A stretch of 64,000 nucleotides of DNA from Algoriphagus terrigena DSM 22685 (lineage in GTDB: Bacteria > Bacteroidota > Bacteroidia > Cytophagales > Cyclobacteriaceae): positions 62,001-126,000 of the forward strand of contig NZ_AUBW01000010.1 of the NCBI RefSeq assembly GCF_000429445.1, given 5' to 3'. This document shows positions 60,501 through 64,000 of the stretch, one piece after another (within the stretch, counting starts at the first letter, position 1; each line of letters starts with the position of its first letter). The notes under the pieces were generated by a model, which was not told the DNA's origin, did no database searches, and worked only from the letters and a program-made list of their open reading frames with translations. Both the position numbers and the translations under genes were made by a program.

Positions 60501-60956
60501 CCAGAAGGGTTCAGCGGAACGACCGTTCACGACGGCACCTTTGCACCGGGCGTGGTGGGGTACCATGATGAGGAAGGAAACTTCGTCTTAGCCAACGAAA
60601 ATTTGGGGGGAGAAGGCACTACCTTTCTTCCATACGTAGTTAGTTTTCCTTGGGAATTTGGCACGCCAGCCATGTTTGATGCAGACTTCATCAAACTTCG
60701 GGAGATCTCTCTTGGCTACAGACTGCCTAGCGCCGCCGCGAAGAAAATCGGCATCCAAGGAGCCATGCTGTCGGTCTATAGCCGAAACATCATGCTATGG
60801 ACCAAGGACTCCAGTTTTGGCATCGACCCTGAAAGAGCCTTCCAAGCTGAAGCGTCCAAAGGCAATCGCGGAACCCAGTTCAAGCAGGGTATCGAGCGAT
60901 ACAATGTGGATCCTTGGGTGATCCCGGTAGGTTTCAAACTTGATGTATCATTCTAA
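57528..60956 (+). CDS. SusC/RagA family TonB-dependent outer-membrane transporter (pair 3)
   Basis: Large importer of 1142 residues. A signal peptide (to about 37, ALAQ), carboxypeptidase-regulatory-like domain (GKIISETDNGPLPGVNVVI), then the plug hallmark EEVVVTALGIERQERSLGYS, a variant of the GYG(T)-type seen in SusC proteins of the ALGIER branch, and MVIRGATSLNTDNQPLFVVD. The barrel ends PVGFKLDVSF. It is unlike pairs 1 and 2 in the hallmark, so it belongs to another SusC clade with another substrate. SusD 3 follows 17 nt later. Confidence 0.94.
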   Translation: MITKTKSKLSPPIGLAYILLIFCCWLTSTPAALAQSPIKISGKIISETDNGPLPGVNVVIKGTQVGTVTDINGAYSLEVPNQQSVLVFSFIGFDSKEIPVGNLTIIDSSLKETSTGLEEVVVTALGIERQERSLGYSVGKVQSEDLTRVAQENVLNSLAGKVAGATINSTGGTGSSVSMVIRGATSLNTDNQPLFVVDGVPMSNSLNNMGQFGSDNIVDYGNAISDLNPDDIESMTVLKGPSAAALYGTRAGNGVVLITTKKAKKNQKMQINLVSNTVLDIPFKFLNVQKGFASGYFSFTPEDVGGGVLPPVNAGDAAGSGPELDRGYFAQQWNAPLDANGQPVPTELVSNPNNMQDFVNTGITTTNGISVSNSTEILDYRINLTNMTHQGVIPGSDLFKNNFSTSASTKLIKNVTLSSSINYNKTWSNNRPSSNRGSNPLQWAYSNPQEIDINQLEDYWVPGQEGLQVRRVSPNHENPYFLAHEVKNGFQRNRIYGNIMAEWEISKSFKVRGRYVLDQYDERRETKIPMGYTKEPNNGAYGLGNSTSSERNVDILATYTKVWDKLNFSMSVGGNSLYAKSTSISNSSKPGAGLIVPNVFSVSNIANASLDYQSYWSQRGIYSIYSMANIGWKDWLYLDLTARNDWSSTLPTENSSYFYPSASMSLIVNEAFSLTEKISQLKLRGGYAQVGNDTGPYNLYPTYGNYGQWGSAIRLGKSGTILAPNLNPEKATSYEIGADLALFDSRVRLEGTYYFMQNRNQILPNIPLAPSSGFNNININAGLLESQGIEVVLGLTPIQTANWNWDINVNFSRNRTRIIELQEGVDVIEFWSDNKSYSYGYVANEETGEDGLVGNIYSFKKARVTDKNSPYYGYPLIGQGLDAEWLPTATPVKVGNYNPDFLMGLQSQLSYKNWSLSMTFDWRSGGQYMSQTFRYFSESASTQTWLDNLVNPNGLGPGDELRDWVIANADELLLSEELRPIGGPTSAYGGFPEGFSGTTVHDGTFAPGVVGYHDEEGNFVLANENLGGEGTTFLPYVVSFPWEFGTPAMFDADFIKLREISLGYRLPSAAAKKIGIQGAMLSVYSRNIMLWTKDSSFGIDPERAFQAEASKGNRGTQFKQGIERYNVDPWVIPVGFKLDVSF

Positions 60957-60973
60957 TTCAAAAACTGATCTCG

Positions 60974-62626
60974 ATGAAAACTTTGAAATATAAAAAACTC
61001 GGCATCTTCCTGACACTTTCCATGTTGGCATTTTCCTGCATGAATCTGGAAGAGCTCAACATCAACCCAAATGGGGTCGATCCCGCAAGCGGCCACCCCA
61101 ATCTGCTCTTGGCAACCGTCCAGACGCAGCTCGGTAAAAATGTCGTAGGGCTAGGCTTTGGCGACCTCGCCGGAGTGGTACAGCATACTCAGAAAGACGG
61201 CTGGTCCAGCGGGCACAATGACTACGACTGGGCTTCGCAGGGCCAAAGCTGGACGCCTTTCTTTGAGGCGTTGCGAACCAATGACGAAATGATCAAGAAG
61301 TCTGAGCAATTGGATCTCCCACATCACAAGGCATTGGGCTTGATCATGAAATCCTACCTGTTTGGCATGATCGCTGACCTCTGGGGAGACGCTCCGTTTT
61401 CCCAAGCGCTTCAGGGAGAAAAAGGAGACGAGGCCAGCCTCAAACCGGTGTACGATTCGCAGAGAGACATCTATATGGGAATCTTGGCCGATTTGGAGAC
61501 AGCCAATGAACTCCTGATAGGAAGCGGACCAAGTATTCCATCCACCCAGGATGTATACTATCGGGGAGACATCATGAAGTGGAGAAAATTTGCCAATTCG
61601 CTGTCCCTGCGCTATCTGATGCGGATCTCGAACAAAGAGGCCGCTGTCTCCAAAGCCGGGATCGAAAAGATCGTGGCAAATCCGGGGCAGTACCCAATCA
61701 TCCTCTCGACAGCAGATGATACGAGAATGAGCTATATCGGTGCGACACCTGAAAATTCCTGGCCAAGCAATACGGTCTTCGACAAGAGTACTTCCGGCAA
61801 CTATAATCGGATCAAGGTCGCCGAGACCTTAGTGGAAGCGCTGAAAAGCCTCAAAGATCCTCGAATCGCCGTATATGCAGAGCCGATCCAAATCCCTTTG
61901 GTGGTGGAGCCGACTTGGGCAGATGACCGCGATGAGATCATAGACGGAGTGAGACACGTAGCGCAAAATATCGCTGACGACTACGAGGCCAACTGGGGCG
62001 AGGAGCTAAACACTGCGACCGACTACATCGGCTTACCTACCTCTTCCCCTGCCGGCGGCGCGTATAACCTCAATCCTGATCTGGCTCAAGGAACGCTGAA
62101 CCCTCATTGCTCCCAGCTCAACCCAATGTACAAAGAAGCGGTAGGAGCATTGCTTCAAGCCCGCTTGATGAGCGCTTCAGAGGTTCATTTTATCCTGTCA
62201 GAAGCCGCCATGAAAGGTTGGGCTGTCGGTGGCCAAAAAGAACACTATGAAGCGGCAATCAAAGCCTCTCTGGAATCCTGGAGAATAGCCAGCGCCTATG
62301 ATTCCTACATCGCAGGTGGCGGAAAATACGATGGCACTCTGGAACAGCTCATTGAGCAAAAGTGGATTGCCAGCTGGACAGCAGCTTCCGAAGCATGGTT
62401 CGACTACCGTCGCACTGGATTGCCTAAACTGGAAACTGGGCCTTATGCCAAGCGCCAGGCTATTCCACTTCGCTTCTACTACATGCAGGATGAGATTCTT
62501 CTCAATACCACCAATGTAAACAGTGCCATCGATGAACTGGAGCAATCCAGTTTCGCAGCACCCGACCCCAAAAATAGCGCGTGGTCCAAAACCTGGCTTT
62601 TGCAAGGCACCGGATTTCCTTATTGA
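60974..62626 (+). CDS. SusD-like_2 outer-membrane lipoprotein (pair 3)
   Basis: Partner of SusC 3, 550 residues, lipobox LAFSC (Cys22) followed by MNLEELNINPN, the SusD-like_2 start. Family landmarks: LNINPNGVDPASGHPNLLLA, WTPFFEALRTNDEMIKKSEQ, GLIMKSYLFGMIADLWGDAP near residue 120 (compare RVxxAYxFGxLTDxWGDVPY) and WIASWTAASEAWFDYRRTGLP near the C-terminus. This group often travels with lipid-, amino-acid- or non-glucan substrates as well as glycans. Ends before a hairpin at 62648. Confidence 0.92.
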   Translation: MKTLKYKKLGIFLTLSMLAFSCMNLEELNINPNGVDPASGHPNLLLATVQTQLGKNVVGLGFGDLAGVVQHTQKDGWSSGHNDYDWASQGQSWTPFFEALRTNDEMIKKSEQLDLPHHKALGLIMKSYLFGMIADLWGDAPFSQALQGEKGDEASLKPVYDSQRDIYMGILADLETANELLIGSGPSIPSTQDVYYRGDIMKWRKFANSLSLRYLMRISNKEAAVSKAGIEKIVANPGQYPIILSTADDTRMSYIGATPENSWPSNTVFDKSTSGNYNRIKVAETLVEALKSLKDPRIAVYAEPIQIPLVVEPTWADDRDEIIDGVRHVAQNIADDYEANWGEELNTATDYIGLPTSSPAGGAYNLNPDLAQGTLNPHCSQLNPMYKEAVGALLQARLMSASEVHFILSEAAMKGWAVGGQKEHYEAAIKASLESWRIASAYDSYIAGGGKYDGTLEQLIEQKWIASWTAASEAWFDYRRTGLPKLETGPYAKRQAIPLRFYYMQDEILLNTTNVNSAIDELEQSSFAAPDPKNSAWSKTWLLQGTGFPY

Positions 62627-62647
62627 TTTAATTACTTAACCACCTCA

Positions 62648-62670
62648 GAGCCGCCAGCATTTGGCGGCTC
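62648..62670 (+). terminator. Hairpin between SusD 3 and the ceramidase-family gene
   Basis: GAGCCGCC (62648-62655) and GGCGGCTC (62663-62670) pair over 8 bp with a 7-nt loop, followed by TCTTTGTTTA. A moderate terminator, 22 nt past the SusD stop and 19 nt before the next ATG, so it may attenuate rather than stop transcription. Confidence 0.6.
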
Positions 62671-62688
62671 TCTTTGTTTATCCCTACT

Positions 62689-64000
62689 ATGCTTCGAAAA
62701 GCCCTAAAAATTCTAGCCTACTTCATCCTGGCGATTCTGATCCTCTTGGTCGTTTTATTAAAACCAGTAGATTTCACCCCCTATTTTGAAACAGATTATT
62801 ATACGGAAACGCAACTCCGATACGACAGCCTCACGCAGTCTATTCGGACCGAGAATGGCGCAGTTTCCATTGGCTTGAGCAAAGTCAATCTCACTCCAAC
62901 CCTTCACGGGGATTCAAATGATGCGGCCTCCGGCAAATTTATCGGCATTCCACTTTCCGGTTACGGGGGACGCGAGGATGTAGCCCAAGGTGTGCATGAC
63001 AGTATTTATGTCAAATCTGTAGCTTTGAAAGTCGGGAATCGCACCCTGGTGATCGTAGGATCCGACCTGTTGATCATGCCTCCCGATGTGAGTAAGAAAG
63101 TCTCCGAGCGTGCTAAAACTGAACTGGGTTTGGATCGCTCGGACCTGCTTCTCTCCGCCACGCACACTCACTCCAGCATCGGCGCTTGGTCTGAAGGCTA
63201 CATCGGCGAATCCTTCAACGGGCCGTACAATCCGGACGCGACGGATTGGATTGCTCAGCAGGTGTTTGAATCCATCTCACTTGCAATCCAAGATCTCAAG
63301 CCGGGGTCAATCGGAATGGGCTCTTTGCCTATTTCGCATTTCATGAGAAATAGGCTGGTCGGGGAAAAAGGCAAGATCGATCCGGATTTTATGCTGATCC
63401 AATTGCAGCAGAAGGATGGCAAGAAGGCCCTGATCGGATCATACAATGCTCACGCCACCACGTTGGGAGGTTCGAATCTCGAAGTCAGCGGTGATTATCC
63501 CGGCTATTGGCAGCGAAAAGTGGAAGAAAGCGACTTCGATCTGGCGATCTTCTTGGCTGGAAGTGTTGGAAGTCACAGCTACCGCAACGCGGAAGGAGAG
63601 GAGTTTGAAAAGACAAAATACCTCGGCGAAGCCTTGGCCGATTCCGTGCAAGCTTATCTTCCAACGATCTGGATGAAGGACAGCATCTCTGTCCGCTCAA
63701 TGACTTTGGAGATCGACCTTCCCGAATTCCAATTCCGAATCACCGATGGCTTACGTCTTCGCCCGTTTTGGGCTAAAAAACTCTTTCCAGATGTGGGAAC
63801 TGTCTATCTACAAGCCACGCGGCTGGACAGTTTGGTTTGGGGTACGACCCCCAGTGATTTCAGCGGAGAAACCACCATCGGCTACAAACACACCGCCGGA
63901 GCAAAGGACATGCAAGCGATGGTCACCAGCTTCAACGGCGCTTATACCGGTTACATCATTCCCTGCAAATACCATCACTTGGAAGGCTACGAGCCGAGGC
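62689..64000 (+). CDS. Neutral/alkaline non-lysosomal ceramidase family protein (partial, C-terminus outside window)
   Basis: At least 437 residues are coded before the window edge, starting at the ATG at 62689. An N-terminal membrane anchor (ILAYFILAILILLVVLL, 8-24) is uncleaved-looking. The ceramidase N-terminal domain shows LSATHTHSSIGAW with the zinc-binding His159 and His161, then GSYNAHATTLGGSNLEVSGD, a block holding further His/zinc ligands, and LAGSVGSHSYR. The family includes true ceramidases that hydrolyse the amide of ceramide, but many bacterial members are uncharacterised. Next to SusC/SusD 3, it could process a lipid or amide-linked substrate. Confidence 0.82.
   Translation, partial: MLRKALKILAYFILAILILLVVLLKPVDFTPYFETDYYTETQLRYDSLTQSIRTENGAVSIGLSKVNLTPTLHGDSNDAASGKFIGIPLSGYGGREDVAQGVHDSIYVKSVALKVGNRTLVIVGSDLLIMPPDVSKKVSERAKTELGLDRSDLLLSATHTHSSIGAWSEGYIGESFNGPYNPDATDWIAQQVFESISLAIQDLKPGSIGMGSLPISHFMRNRLVGEKGKIDPDFMLIQLQQKDGKKALIGSYNAHATTLGGSNLEVSGDYPGYWQRKVEESDFDLAIFLAGSVGSHSYRNAEGEEFEKTKYLGEALADSVQAYLPTIWMKDSISVRSMTLEIDLPEFQFRITDGLRLRPFWAKKLFPDVGTVYLQATRLDSLVWGTTPSDFSGETTIGYKHTAGAKDMQAMVTSFNGAYTGYIIPCKYHHLEGYEPR

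Noticed and set aside
1..64000. tRNA, rRNA, CRISPR arrays, insertion sequences or prophage genes
   Set aside because: No cloverleaf, rRNA segment, regularly spaced repeat, transposase or phage-type gene was recognised on either strand.

Overview
The window looks like the chromosome of a Bacteroidota member, most likely a Cytophagales/Cyclobacteriaceae-type bacterium (Algoriphagus- or Cyclobacterium-like; this placement is inference). The reasons are three SusC/SusD outer-membrane uptake pairs, many lipoproteins with acidic residues after the lipobox cysteine, conserved Bacteroidota genes (DUF349, DUF2795, LytTR two-component pair, rny-zapA-pheT block), and promoters of the TTG / ~20 nt / TAnnTTTG type, best seen upstream of rpsT. 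No tRNA, rRNA, CRISPR array, insertion sequence or prophage was seen.

Positions 1-32400 hold a pectin utilization locus. All genes from 29409 down to 1 run on the minus strand; kduI-kduD-lacI (29693-32393) runs divergently. In transcription order the minus-strand genes are: a DUF4861 lipoprotein; SusC/SusD pair 2; GH105, pectin methylesterase (CE8), GH43 and GH28; three CE12-type rhamnogalacturonan acetylesterases; a CE8-alpha/beta-hydrolase fusion; then, after a 380 bp regulatory gap, SusC/SusD pair 1, a DUF4957/DUF5123-type lipoprotein, a VOC protein, a PL1 pectate lyase, a DlgD/YiaK-type reductase, a Gfo/Idh/MocA oxidoreductase, a uracil/deoxyinosine-DNA-glycosylase-like protein and a TRAP transporter (DctP, partial DctQ). 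Logically, PL1 and GH28 cut the backbone, CE8 and CE12 enzymes strip methyl and acetyl groups, SusC/D import oligomers, GH105 and GH43 trim them, KduI/KduD convert the 4-deoxy-5-ketouronate towards KDG, and the TRAP/DlgD/Gfo genes may handle uronates or related keto-acids. KDG kinase and aldolase are not in the window. A LacI-type regulator and a recurring 12-bp palindrome (consensus RCAAWCGATTRC) at five places suggest one regulon.

Positions 32400-55900 are mostly housekeeping: ribonuclease Y, ZapA with a small coiled-coil partner, PheT, DUF1684, RadC, S20, a zinc-phospholipase C/S1-P1-fold protein, an aldo/keto reductase, an S9 peptidase, an aminotransferase, a thioredoxin-reductase-like flavoprotein behind a double palindrome, EttA, DUF349 and DUF2795 proteins, a LiaF-like/LytS/LytR operon, IspD, QueA and a MacB-type permease. 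Most transcription units end in clear intrinsic terminators. Two copies of a ~95 nt structured intergenic repeat occur at 17600 and 37825.

Positions 55900-64000 start with a long AT-rich non-coding stretch, followed by a second uptake locus on the plus strand: a PKD-domain lipoprotein, SusC 3, a SusD-like_2 protein and, past a hairpin, a truncated neutral-ceramidase-family protein. Its substrate is unknown.
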